Source of the DNA: Cytophagales bacterium
GTDB taxonomy: Bacteria; Bacteroidota; Bacteroidia; Cytophagales; Cyclobacteriaceae
Length of the DNA: 64,000 nucleotides
Direction of reading: 5' to 3'
Assembly (NCBI GenBank): GCA_017303795.1
Contig: JAFLBR010000007.1
Location: 124,001 to 188,000 of the forward strand
Of this stretch, positions 7,531-15,252 are shown piece after piece. Within the stretch, counting starts at the first letter, position 1, and the number at the start of each line of letters is the position of its first letter. The position numbers were made by a program, and so were the translations under genes. Below the pieces are notes generated by a model. The model had not been told where the DNA came from. It searched no databases and saw only the letters and a list, made by a program, of their open reading frames with translations.

Positions 7531-7980
7531 ATGTCAGTTTTTTCTATGCCACTTTCTATCCGTTGGTCGGATATTGATGCCAACCGCCACCTACGCCATT
7601 CGGTGTATTACGATTTTGCAGCCGCTGCCCGCATGCAGTTGCTAAGCGAACGCGGCCTCACCACCGAAAAGTTTGAAGAGTTTGCAATAGGCCCCATTCT
7701 GTTTCGGGAAGAAGCTATCTTCCGAAGAGAAATCAGGCTGGAAGATAAAATAGCATTAACAGTAGAATTATATAAAAGTACAGCCGACTTCAGTCGCTGG
7801 AGTTTACGACATACTTTTTTGAAAGAAGACGGTACGCTGGCCACTACGCTAAGCATTGATGGTTCGTGGATTGATCTGAATCTGCGCAAGCTCGCGCAGC
7901 CCAATGAGTACATTAAAAATATCTTCTCAGAATTTCCTAAGTCCACCGACTTTCAGTGGATTGAGGTTACAAAGAAGTAG
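7531..7980 (+). CDS. Acyl-CoA thioesterase (4HBT hotdog family)
   Basis: This is a 149-residue single hotdog domain. The 4HBT signature is present: SIRWSDIDANRHLRHSVYYDFA, with the catalytic-type aspartate in DIDANRHLRH, then the long central helix AAAARMQLLSERGL. The strands VELYKSTADFSRWSLRHTFLK follow. Such enzymes hydrolyse acyl-CoA or related thioesters; the substrate here cannot be assigned. The gene converges on purN with a 14-base overlap of the coding ends. There are no signs of damage. Confidence 0.85.
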   Translation: MSVFSMPLSIRWSDIDANRHLRHSVYYDFAAAARMQLLSERGLTTEKFEEFAIGPILFREEAIFRREIRLEDKIALTVELYKSTADFSRWSLRHTFLKEDGTLATTLSIDGSWIDLNLRKLAQPNEYIKNIFSEFPKSTDFQWIEVTKK

Positions 7981-8542
7981 CCCACTTTTCTATTACCTGT
8001 GGATAATAGTGGTGTTCCAATTGTTGCACCTTCGCAGCAATTTGTTCAGGGCTATCAGATTTTTCCACGCGACATTTGTGCTGCGCTAAAACTTTGCCCT
8101 CATCGTAGTGCGCATTTACTTCGTGAATAGTAATTCCGGTTTCACTTTCGCCTGCTGCTTGTACGGCTTCATGCACGCGCATACCATACATACCCTTGCC
8201 ACCAAACTTCGGCAACAAAGCCGGATGAATATTTATAATGCGATTCGGGAAAGCCTCAATAAGATTTTGCGGAATCAACCACAGAAAACCAGCCAGCACA
8301 ATATGCGTTACTCCGGCTGCTTTTAACATACTCACTATCTCATCGCTTTCGCGGAATTGTGATTTGTTAAAAACCAAAGTTGAAATATTGTAACGGGCTG
8401 CCCGCTGCAAACCATAAGCTTCTGAATTGTTACTTAACAACAATACAACTTTTATAGATTCGTGATTTTGAAAATGAGCGATAATCTTTTCTGCATTCGA
8501 TCCGCTACCAGAAATAAAAATTGCTATCCGCACCAGGCTCAT
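7967..8542 (-). CDS. purN: Phosphoribosylglycinamide formyltransferase 1
   Basis: This is a 191-residue enzyme of purine synthesis that transfers the formyl group of 10-formyl-THF to GAR. Motifs present are the phosphate loop ISGSGSNAEKI, the catalytic INIHPALLPKFGGKGMYG (Asn and His), and the SETGITIHEVNAHYDEGKVL block with the catalytic aspartate. Length matches the short PurN form. It overlaps the convergent thioesterase gene by 14 bases at the 3' end. The UbiA gene lies 9 bases upstream on the same strand, so the two probably share a transcript. The ATG at 8542 gives MSLVRIAIFISGSG, the expected N-terminus. Confidence 0.96.
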   Translation of the reverse strand: MSLVRIAIFISGSGSNAEKIIAHFQNHESIKVVLLLSNNSEAYGLQRAARYNISTLVFNKSQFRESDEIVSMLKAAGVTHIVLAGFLWLIPQNLIEAFPNRIINIHPALLPKFGGKGMYGMRVHEAVQAAGESETGITIHEVNAHYDEGKVLAQHKCRVEKSDSPEQIAAKVQQLEHHYYPQVIEKWATSL

Positions 8543-8551
8543 ATCAAGTTG

Positions 8552-9406
8552 CTAAATAAAAATCATACTTAAAATCCCCAACAGCATAATAATTTTGCAC
8601 CACTGACTAAGCCAGTAAAAATCTTTTTTTGTGTCGGCTACAATCAGCCTGCCTACAAAAAATGCCAAGGGCAGAAAAAGAAAAACCAGAAAATAATACT
8701 CCGGTAGTTTGGTGTATTCGTAATTCAGGTACATCACCACAATCGCAAACAGCATCAGCAAACTGTAAATAACCCATTTGGTTTTACGCACACCCCAAAC
8801 AATGGGCAGCGTTCTACACCCAAATGTATTATCGCCTTTCAGGTCTTCCATATCTTTTACAATTTCGCGCACCAGCGTTATAAAAAAAGCAAACAAGGCA
8901 TAGATGGAAACCAGTGCATAATTTTCGTGATACAGAATATTAACCAACCATACCGACAAACCCGTAAGTAGCGCTACTACAAAATTCCCGATAAAAGGTT
9001 GGCGCTTTAAATTGTTTGAATACCACCACAACAAAAAAGCTGAAATAAAATGAATAGCAGCCACGCGTAATCCCAGCAAAAGCCCCAAGGCTATCCCCGT
9101 AAGGGAAAGTGCCGTGTGAAAAAACAAGGCATACCTGCGGGTAATGCCTTTGCCAATCACTACCCTATCGGGTTTGTTGATCAGGTCAATTTTAATATCG
9201 TAATAATCGTTAATGATATAACCTGCTGCCGCGATGATGGCCGTAGAAACTGCCAACACCAACAATCGCCAATCCCAAACTAAAGCACGATCAATCAGAA
9301 AGCACGCAGTAAAATACTGGGCCATACCAATTATTACCAGGTTCCAGAACCGGGTAAGGCGAATGAGTGCGCGTAAACTAAAGGGCTGCCGTTGTGCGTT
9401 GGCCAT
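8552..9406 (-). CDS. UbiA-family prenyltransferase
   Basis: This 284-residue polytopic membrane protein has about eight predicted helices. The first aspartate-rich motif is clear (NDYYDIKIDLINKPDR, about residues 66-81), preceded by the RFWN motif of the first helix. A second acidic loop, VREIVKDMEDLKGD, lies near residues 180-193. UbiA enzymes attach a polyprenyl chain to an aromatic or polyol-phosphate acceptor; Bacteroidota relatives are often annotated as geranylgeranylglycerol-phosphate geranylgeranyltransferase, but the substrate cannot be read from the sequence. It sits 50 bases downstream of the thiamine-type TonB receptor and 9 bases upstream of purN, with a perfect hairpin just before its ATG. 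Confidence 0.85.
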   Translation of the reverse strand: MANAQRQPFSLRALIRLTRFWNLVIIGMAQYFTACFLIDRALVWDWRLLVLAVSTAIIAAAGYIINDYYDIKIDLINKPDRVVIGKGITRRYALFFHTALSLTGIALGLLLGLRVAAIHFISAFLLWWYSNNLKRQPFIGNFVVALLTGLSVWLVNILYHENYALVSIYALFAFFITLVREIVKDMEDLKGDNTFGCRTLPIVWGVRKTKWVIYSLLMLFAIVVMYLNYEYTKLPEYYFLVFLFLPLAFFVGRLIVADTKKDFYWLSQWCKIIMLLGILSMIFI

Positions 9407-9407
9407 G

Positions 9408-9440
9408 TCCGCAAAGGTAACCGGATTTTACCTTTGCGGA
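9408..9440 (-). repeat. Perfect 13-bp hairpin before the UbiA gene, with TACCTTTG in each arm
   Basis: TCCGCAAAGGTAA (9408-9420) pairs exactly with TTACCTTTGCGGA (9428-9440) around a seven-base loop. It lies between the TonB receptor stop and the UbiA ATG, ending one base before that ATG. There is no T-run after the stem on the minus strand, so it is not a classic intrinsic terminator. Both strands contain TACCTTTG, matching the -7 consensus. Confidence 0.7.
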
Positions 9441-9456
9441 TAGACACTACTACAAA

Positions 9457-11898
9457 TTAAAACCTGAGCGCCAGCATCACCATAAAATTTCTACCGGCCT
9501 GCGGGTAATAAAAATTCTGACGGTACTCAGTTGGGCCACCAAAATATCCGTAGGTGTAACCATTGGATGAGTAGGTTACATCAAAAATGTTATTCATCAA
9601 TCCACTTAGTGAAATTTCGCGCATGCCTTTTGGTTTCCAGGAATAACCGATGCGCAAATCGTTTATAAAATAGGCGTCAATTACACGCGAGCTGTTCGAG
9701 GTATTATCCAGAAACTGTTGCCCAACATATTTGGTTAACAAGGTAACTTCCAGATTGGCGATTGGTGTAACCACAAAACCGGAACCGGCAATTACCGAAG
9801 GTGAAAATGCAATATCAGTATTTCTGTAGGTGTTCGTTACTTCAATGTAGTCATCAAAATTTTCACCATAGTCGTAAATCACTTCATTAAATTCTGCAAT
9901 CTTATTGCTACTGAATGTAAAATTGGCCGTCCACGATAACGTTGAATTAATCCGCCATAGCGCTTCCAGTTCCACACCTGCGCGATAACTATCGGCCACA
10001 TTGGTGCGAATCAACGCGCCCACATCGTTTACCTTACCGGTAGGAACCAATTGATTTTTATACTTCATGTAGTAATAGTTTGCGTTCAGATTCAAGTTGC
10101 GCTTGCGCCAACGCCAACCCGTTTCAAAGTCGCCCATGCTTTCATGTTTGGGAGTGGTTCCGGCTAATGCATCAATAAAATCATCGCGCACGGGTTCGCG
10201 GTTACCCACGGCATACGAACCATAAAATTGATTATGTTGATCTATTGCATAGGTTAATCCCAACTTCGGATTGAAAAAATTAAATTGTTTGTTCACCACA
10301 AAATCAAACTGCCGGTTTTCTTTACCCGAAGCATTGTAATCTATTCTTCGATACTGCAAATCCACAAAACCTTCTACCTTTTTTGAAAACGCGTAGGTGT
10401 TTTTCCAGTACATGGTAAAATCTTTTTTAATGCCTTTGTTAAAATAGTATTGATAATCTTTTGGCACTTCCGAAACCTGTGCCCAGATAATCTGGCCAAA
10501 GTGATCGCCATCATACTTATTCCACGCGCCACCTAAAATCGAATTAAGTCTTTCAGTTTCGTAGTTGAGTGAATACGTAACGCCATAAAAATCATTATCG
10601 AGCCAGCGCCTGCGTATCAAATCGGTTGAAGAAATAGTTTCACCACCAATTACAACATCGAGCAATCCATAATCTTCAAAATCATTATCGATGCGATATT
10701 CTTCATAATAACCTCTTCCTTTTGTGTAGTGTAAAGCTCCTTGCAATGTAAGTTTATCGGTAGCCCGATGCGAAGCATGAAACTGATAATGATCTTGCTG
10801 ATAGTTGTCTTCCTGATTTTGGTACGTGTAAAGATTAAACGTGCGGCCCGAGGCCAGGAGATTATCGAGTTGTTGCTGATTCCAACCTTCGGCTGCAGCC
10901 GTTTCAAGCATACCGGCTTCATCATTTTTCAATCGCGATTCAGGTACACCATACCAGCTTTGATACGTTGCTTCTTTGCCTCCAAAGATGATGGCCTTCA
11001 ACATCGTTTTATCACCATAATAACCACCCGATACCGAGTAAGATTTCAAATCAGAACTGGCGCGATCAATGTATCCATCAGAAGTAATTTTTGATAACCG
11101 GCCATCAAACACAAACTTGTTGTTCAATAAACCTGTACCAAATGCTATTGTGTTGCGTAATGTATTAAACGACCCGACAGAATTAACCACATCCGTATAA
11201 CCTACATCATTACGCGTATTGGTTTGCAGATTTACACTGGCACCAAACGCACCGGCACCATTGGTAGAAGTACCCACACCTCTTTGTACTTGCACACTTT
11301 GCACCGAGGTAGTAAGATCGGGTGTGTTAACCCAAAACACGCCTTGGCTTTCGCTATCGTTAACCGGAATACCATTGATCGTAACATTAATTCGTGTGGC
11401 ATCGCTTCCGCGGATGCGCAAGCCCGTGTAGCCCACTCCGGCACCAGCATCGGAAGTACTTACCAGCGATGGCGACCAGTTTAGTACAAAAGGTAGATCC
11501 TGTCCAAAGTTTTGTTTCTGTAAAGCAACCTTGTTTATGGTGGTTGCTACGGTTGGGCCATTGTCGTTTGCACGGGTAGCCGTAACAATTACCTGATCGG
11601 TAACCCGCACATCTTCTTGTAACGTAATCACTAGATCTTTTTCATCTGTTGATAACGTAAGTGCGAGTACCTGATACCCGACATAGCGCACTTCAGCTTC
11701 GTATGTACCTGCGCTCAGGTTGTTGAAACTAAAATAACCCAGTTGGTCTGTTACCGTAATTCGCGCAGGCGATTTTAATTGAACAGTTGCACCGGGTAAT
11801 GGAACAGTCTGGCGATCGGCCACGCGACCGCGAATGGATTGCGCACTTAACACGCCTGGCACCGCCAGCAATGCTAATGCAAAAAATGATTTGAACAT
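9457..11898 (-). CDS. TonB-dependent outer-membrane receptor, probable thiamine transporter
   Basis: This 813-residue protein has a signal peptide (MFKSFFALALLAVPGVLSAQ). A carboxypeptidase-like regulatory domain follows (SIRGRVADRQTVPLPGATVQL, residues ~20-100), then a plug domain (IRGSDATRINVTINGIPVND, VQVQRGVGTSTNGAGAFG) and a 22-strand-type barrel ending with an aromatic C-terminus (MVMLALRF). Such receptors import scarce nutrients with TonB energy. The leader contains a TPP riboswitch, so thiamine or a thiamine precursor is the likely substrate; TPP-controlled TonB receptors are known in Bacteroidota. No other thiamine gene is adjacent. The ATG at 11898 is followed directly by the signal peptide, supporting the start. 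Confidence 0.9.
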   Translation of the reverse strand: MFKSFFALALLAVPGVLSAQSIRGRVADRQTVPLPGATVQLKSPARITVTDQLGYFSFNNLSAGTYEAEVRYVGYQVLALTLSTDEKDLVITLQEDVRVTDQVIVTATRANDNGPTVATTINKVALQKQNFGQDLPFVLNWSPSLVSTSDAGAGVGYTGLRIRGSDATRINVTINGIPVNDSESQGVFWVNTPDLTTSVQSVQVQRGVGTSTNGAGAFGASVNLQTNTRNDVGYTDVVNSVGSFNTLRNTIAFGTGLLNNKFVFDGRLSKITSDGYIDRASSDLKSYSVSGGYYGDKTMLKAIIFGGKEATYQSWYGVPESRLKNDEAGMLETAAAEGWNQQQLDNLLASGRTFNLYTYQNQEDNYQQDHYQFHASHRATDKLTLQGALHYTKGRGYYEEYRIDNDFEDYGLLDVVIGGETISSTDLIRRRWLDNDFYGVTYSLNYETERLNSILGGAWNKYDGDHFGQIIWAQVSEVPKDYQYYFNKGIKKDFTMYWKNTYAFSKKVEGFVDLQYRRIDYNASGKENRQFDFVVNKQFNFFNPKLGLTYAIDQHNQFYGSYAVGNREPVRDDFIDALAGTTPKHESMGDFETGWRWRKRNLNLNANYYYMKYKNQLVPTGKVNDVGALIRTNVADSYRAGVELEALWRINSTLSWTANFTFSSNKIAEFNEVIYDYGENFDDYIEVTNTYRNTDIAFSPSVIAGSGFVVTPIANLEVTLLTKYVGQQFLDNTSNSSRVIDAYFINDLRIGYSWKPKGMREISLSGLMNNIFDVTYSSNGYTYGYFGGPTEYRQNFYYPQAGRNFMVMLALRF

Positions 11899-11903
11899 GT
11901 TTT

Positions 11904-11975
11904 AATAAGTTTAAAGTCAGGTGCATAGGGGAACACACCCTTTAACTTATTTATCTGATACACCTTGTATCAGAT
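11904..11975 (-). promoter_or_regulatory. Probable expression platform: two hairpins between TPP aptamer and start codon
   Basis: Hairpin 1 is a perfect 10-bp stem, ATCTGATACA (11953-11962) with TGTATCAGAT (11966-11975), beginning right after the aptamer. Hairpin 2 pairs AATAAGTTAAAG (minus strand, 11951-11940) with CTTTAAACTTATT (11916-11904), with one bulge and a GGTG/CACC inner extension. Its 3' arm ends five bases before the ATG. There is no U-run, so control of translation start is more likely than termination. Confidence 0.6.
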
Positions 11976-12058
11976 TGCCTCCCTTCGGCCGCATTACCGG
12001 CATCAGGTTCAGTGGGTATAATCTCAGCCCGAAATATTAAGGCACCCCTTTGTCGTTT
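11976..12058 (-). ncRNA. TPP (thiamine pyrophosphate) riboswitch aptamer
   Basis: On the minus strand the conserved THI-box blocks appear in order: GGGGTGCC (12048-12041), CTGAGATTATACCC, GAACCTGAT, and CCGGTAATGCGG followed by AAGGGAGG. These match the TPP-sensing core (pyrimidine-binding CUGAGA and pyrophosphate-binding GAACCUGAU). The distal closing stem P1 is less obvious; TTGCTCC near 12068-12062 could pair with GGAGGCAA near 11982-11975. The aptamer lies about 80 bases upstream of the TonB receptor ATG and reads in the same direction, so it most likely represses receptor synthesis when TPP is abundant. Confidence 0.95.
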
Positions 12059-12174
12059 GACGGAGCAAAAGTAAACAGGAAATTTTAATTCCCTAATTTG
12101 TAAATGTTATGGCGTAATAACGACAGCTTCGCCTTTAACTATTTAATCTGCCAAACAACTTCTATTTTTACAGG

Positions 12175-12669
12175 ATGTATAAAGCTACCGTTTACAACAA
12201 AACATTCGATATTGAAACTGCTGAAGCCGGGTTTCTGGTGAATGGAGAAAATGTAGCGTGGGATCTGGTGAAGATCAACGATACCACGTTTCATATTTTA
12301 TATCAAAATAAAAGTTATACAGCCGAGTTGGTAAAGACCGATCGCGAAAGCAAAACCTTTACGTTTAAGATTAACGGCCGCACCTATCCCGTTACACTAA
12401 AAGATAAATTCGATTTGTTGCTGGAGAAGATGGGATTAAACAACACGGCTGGCAGCAAAGTAAATAATGTGAAGGCACCTATGCCGGGGTTAATCGTTGA
12501 TTTAAAAATTCAGGTAGGTGATAGTGTAAAGCAGGGCGATGCGCTGTTGATTCTGGAGGCGATGAAAATGGAGAACATTTTAAAATCGCCAGGCGAAGGC
12601 GTGGTTAAAAACCTGAAAGTAAAAAAAGGTGATAGTGTGGAAAAGGGGCAGGTGTTGGTGGAGTTCTAA
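12175..12669 (+). CDS. Biotin carboxyl carrier protein (biotinyl-domain subunit of an acyl-CoA carboxylase)
   Basis: This is a 164-residue protein. The first ~85 residues form a beta-rich region seen in the carrier part of propionyl/methylcrotonyl-CoA carboxylase alpha chains. The C-terminal ~75 residues are a standard biotinyl domain (VKAPMPGLIVDLKIQVGD, then the biotinylation motif LEAMKMEN with Lys as acceptor, and GDSVEKGQVLVEF). It lacks the biotin carboxylase part, which must be encoded elsewhere because no carboxylase or carboxyltransferase gene is in the window. A near-match -7 box (TATTTTTA) lies just before the ATG. It stands alone and is followed by a large perfect palindrome. Confidence 0.88.
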   Translation: MYKATVYNKTFDIETAEAGFLVNGENVAWDLVKINDTTFHILYQNKSYTAELVKTDRESKTFTFKINGRTYPVTLKDKFDLLLEKMGLNNTAGSKVNNVKAPMPGLIVDLKIQVGDSVKQGDALLILEAMKMENILKSPGEGVVKNLKVKKGDSVEKGQVLVEF

Positions 12670-12677
12670 AAATGGAT

Positions 12678-12715
12678 TAGTACAAATCATGCATTCTAAT
12701 GCATGATTTGTACTA
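12678..12715. repeat. 38-base perfect palindrome (18-bp stem, 2-base loop)
   Basis: TAGTACAAATCATGCATT (12678-12695) is followed by CT and then its exact reverse complement (12698-12715). It begins 8 bases after the biotin carrier stop codon. No clear T-run follows on the plus strand; TTTTT occurs on the minus side. It may act as an mRNA 3'-end stabiliser or a terminator, or be a mobile-repeat remnant. Confidence 0.85.
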
Positions 12716-13082
12716 CAAAAACATCGAATTTTATTAAAATAGGCACATTTTATTGAGTGTGGATAATATTTATTGCAAGTAATTATTTTGCAGCGTATCG
12801 ATTATGGTAACATGAAGATTCGTTAGCCAACATAATTAAATGGAATGCTTATGCTGAACAACAAGGCGGACTACTTCTATTTGATGCGAACAGATTTTAC
12901 CTGCAGCGATAAAATTTCTGTTTTAAACTGGCGCGAAGTGCGTACACTCAGAAGGTTGTTTTAGTAATTAATATCATCATAGAAGAACAGAAGAATTGAA
13001 GATATTAAACTTTTGGAAAAGAGTAAGACTGCTGTTATAGAATAACCCAATTTTTTTTAACTTTAGTAAAACATCTCAAACT
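12716..13082. other. Gene-poor stretch with short, possibly decayed reading frames
   Basis: This ~370-base AT-rich region has no convincing gene. One short frame (12845-12964, 39 codons, MLMLNNKADYFYLMRTDF at its start) is complete. An overlapping frame (12811-12912) reads HEDSLANIIKWNAYAEQQGG and looks protein-like but has no start codon. These may be remnants of a lost gene or chance. A TAACTTTA sequence shortly before 13083 resembles a -7 element for the next gene. I see no tRNA, known RNA or terminator here. Confidence 0.4.
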
Positions 13083-13352
13083 ATGAAGCTCGAGGATCAG
13101 GTTAAACAAGTGACAGAATTGATGGCCGACTTAATCCCCGTGGTTGATCGTCTTGCACAAAATCAGGAAAAGAATACAGATGTCATTTCTCAACTCATGG
13201 AAACAACCCGAAAGACAAATCTTGAAATGTCTGAAATGAGAATTTCCAATATGAGGCTGGCTGAAGCAATTGAAAAACTTATTCTTAAGATTGACAAGGT
13301 GGATCAATTTGAAGAAAGACTTGTCAAGATTGAGCGGGCTGTGTTTAAATGA
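13083..13352 (+). CDS. Small coiled-coil protein of unknown function
   Basis: This 89-residue protein is almost entirely helical with heptad-like spacing (VKQVTELMADLIPVVDRLAQNQ, LEMSEMRISNMRLAEAIEKLILKI, VDQFEERLVKIERAVF). No signal peptide, membrane segment or catalytic motif is visible. It is rich in Glu, Lys, Met and Asn and resembles the small coiled-coil proteins often found as single genes in bacteria; I cannot assign a function. It is isolated: gene-poor DNA precedes it, and the TRIC channel gene converges on it 39 bases downstream. Confidence 0.6.
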   Translation: MKLEDQVKQVTELMADLIPVVDRLAQNQEKNTDVISQLMETTRKTNLEMSEMRISNMRLAEAIEKLILKIDKVDQFEERLVKIERAVFK

Positions 13353-13391
13353 TTTTCTTTGGAATAGACTTTAATAATTCAGCTCTAAACC

Positions 13392-13997
13392 TCACCTCCT
13401 AAACCCTGGCAACGCAAGTTTAAATTTCACAGCCAGCAGCCGTATTACAATAATCATTACACTTGATATTACCAGATTAAGATTTCGGCTTATCTCGAAG
13501 TTTAATAATACCAGGTAAAAGATAGCACCCACCAGACAAGCTGTAGCATAAATTTCTTTGCGGAAGAGTACCGGAGTTTCGTTGGTTAGCACATCGCGGA
13601 TAACGCCACCCATAATAGCCGAGAACATTCCCATAATGGCGGCAATCTCAGGGCGCACACCCAGGCTAAGAGCTTTTTCTACACCCAGAATAGTGAAGAA
13701 CGAAATACCCAGCGTATCGAACAGTAAAAATGTTTTGCGTAGCCGAAGCAAAAAGTTGAAGAACAAATATGCAATCAGCACTCCGGCTAATATGGCGTAT
13801 AAAAAATGGATATCGCCAATCCACACCAACGGATAACTGCCCAACATAATATCGCGCAAAGTTCCACCACCAATGGCCGTAACAAACCCGGTAAAGCTTG
13901 CACCAAACAAATCGTTATGATGATCGCGAATAGCCAACGCGCCAGAGATGGCGAAGAAAAATGTGCCGAGAAGTTCGAAGGAATATTGGAGAGTCAT
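13392..13997 (-). CDS. TRIC-type cation channel family protein (UPF0126, YicG-like)
   Basis: This ~201-residue membrane protein has seven predicted helices built from two repeated UPF0126 units. The first carries FFAISGALAIRDHHNDLFGA and TAIGGGTLRDIMLG; the second carries FFTILGVEKAL and MGGVIRDVLTNETPVLFRKE. The paired GGGTLRD/GGVIRD motifs mark the pore-lining kinked helices. Prokaryotic TRIC proteins form trimeric potassium-permeable channels in the inner membrane. A GTG at 14018 is in frame, but the ATG at 13997 (MTLQYSFELLGT) fits the family start better. The gene is divergent from pyrH, with about 130 bases between the starts. Confidence 0.88.
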   Translation of the reverse strand: MTLQYSFELLGTFFFAISGALAIRDHHNDLFGASFTGFVTAIGGGTLRDIMLGSYPLVWIGDIHFLYAILAGVLIAYLFFNFLLRLRKTFLLFDTLGISFFTILGVEKALSLGVRPEIAAIMGMFSAIMGGVIRDVLTNETPVLFRKEIYATACLVGAIFYLVLLNFEISRNLNLVISSVMIIVIRLLAVKFKLALPGFRR

Positions 13998-14088
13998 TCT
14001 TTGTTGATTCAATACCACAAAAGTAGGTATTGGGAATCAGGCATTTGACGTTAGGCAAAAAACACCTTTAAATTCCTTCAAATCGTAA

Positions 14089-14096
14089 TATATTTG
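14089..14096 (+). promoter_or_regulatory. Candidate -7 element TATATTTG for the pyrH operon
   Basis: TATATTTG is an exact TAnnTTTG match 30 bases before the pyrH ATG, giving an expected leader of about 20 bases. No clear -33 TTTG is seen at the usual spacing. Confidence 0.5.
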
Positions 14097-14125
14097 CTGG
14101 ATTTAATTCCGATCTACACACTCCT

Positions 14126-14830
14126 ATGAAATACAAACGCATTCTCCTTAAACTCAGTGGCGAAGCCCTGATGGGTTCCAAAAACAGTCACATTGATCCG
14201 GCCGTGCTGGAGCAATACTCGGAAGAGATTAAAGCCGTTAAGGAACAAGGAGTTGAAGTGGCAATTGTAATTGGAGGTGGTAATATTTTCAGAGGCGGTC
14301 AGGCTGAGGCTTTGGGCATCGACCGCGTGCAGGGCGACTACATGGGCATGTTGGCCACGGTAATAAATGCTATGGCGTTGCAAAGTGCGCTTGAACGCCA
14401 CGGCATGTACACCCGCTTAATGGCCGGTATAAAAATGGAGCAGGTTTGCGAACCGTTTATCAGGCGCAGGGCGATCCGCCACCTCGAAAAAGGGCGGATC
14501 GTTATTTTTGGTGCCGGTATTGGTAACCCATATTTTACAACCGATTCTACTGCAAGCTTGCGGGCCATTGAAATTCAGGCCGGAGTAGTATTAAAAGGCA
14601 CCCGTGTGGATGGTGTGTACGATAAAGACCCTGAAAAATTTAAGGATGCCGTGCGTTACAGTACACTGAGTTTTCAGGAGGCGTACCAGAAGAAGCTGAA
14701 CATTATGGACATGACAGCCTTTACACTTTGCCAGGAAAACAAGCTACCCATTATTGTGTTCGATATGAACAAGCAAGGCAACCTGCTAAAGATTGCACGT
14801 GGCGAAGAAGCCGGAACATTAATAAGTTAA
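14126..14830 (+). CDS. pyrH: UMP kinase
   Basis: This is a 234-residue hexameric amino-acid-kinase-fold enzyme that phosphorylates UMP to UDP. The nucleotide-binding [11 protein letters not shown] is at the N-terminus; [13 protein letters not shown], the [18 protein letters not shown] segment and [15 protein letters not shown] are all present. It heads a plus-strand unit pyrH - TssD-like - frr. The TAA stop overlaps the ATG of the next gene by one base, so translation of the TssD-like gene is likely coupled. The gene is intact and of standard length. Confidence 0.97.
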   Translation: MKYKRILLKLSGEALMGSKNSHIDPAVLEQYSEEIKAVKEQGVEVAIVIGGGNIFRGGQAEALGIDRVQGDYMGMLATVINAMALQSALERHGMYTRLMAGIKMEQVCEPFIRRRAIRHLEKGRIVIFGAGIGNPYFTTDSTASLRAIEIQAGVVLKGTRVDGVYDKDPEKFKDAVRYSTLSFQEAYQKKLNIMDMTAFTLCQENKLPIIVFDMNKQGNLLKIARGEEAGTLIS

Positions 14831-15228
14831 TGGTTATGTATAAATTAATTCTTGAACTTGATAATCGGTCGTATTTTCTTACTTCCGTAAACATAGGCAA
14901 GTACAACCGGGGCGGAGAATACGAACCAAGCCCGGCAGACAACACGCTTCAGCTTCAAGTAAAGACATTAAAGATGGATAACTTTCTATGGCATTGGGCT
15001 GATAACGACACTATCGTAAAGAAAAATGGAAAAATTAAATTGTTGGATGCCACCAACGATGCGTTGCTTCAAACTTATTCGTTTGAACAAGCCTATTGCT
15101 TATCGAGCAATATGAGTCTTTACAGTGCCAGCGATGCCAGCGAAGTAAGCCTATCTGTATCGGCAGCTAAAATTAAAATTGAAATTCATGAATATGCCTT
15201 TACCCCAGGTGCTGGTGAAAGAGGCTGA
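14830..15228 (+). CDS. TssD/Hcp-like protein (Bacteroidota type VI secretion tube family)
   Basis: This ~132-residue protein has the TssD pattern: an N-terminal strand LILELDNRSYFLTSV, then a central LQLQVKTLKMDNFLWHWADND (the place of the usual LxVEST..LFEWM). NGKIKLLDATNDALLQTYSF, EQAYCLSSNM and a SVSAAKIKI strand follow. TssD forms the inner tube of contractile injection machines. The frame is open upstream to 14728, but the ATG at 14830, overlapping the pyrH TAA, is the sensible start; ATG 14836 is an alternative. No other secretion gene is in the window, so this is an orphan copy lying between two essential translation/nucleotide genes. The family call rests on pattern similarity, not a search. 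Confidence 0.65.
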   Translation: MVMYKLILELDNRSYFLTSVNIGKYNRGGEYEPSPADNTLQLQVKTLKMDNFLWHWADNDTIVKKNGKIKLLDATNDALLQTYSFEQAYCLSSNMSLYSASDASEVSLSVSAAKIKIEIHEYAFTPGAGERG

Positions 15229-15252
15229 TCTAAAATTTAATCTGAATTTTTT

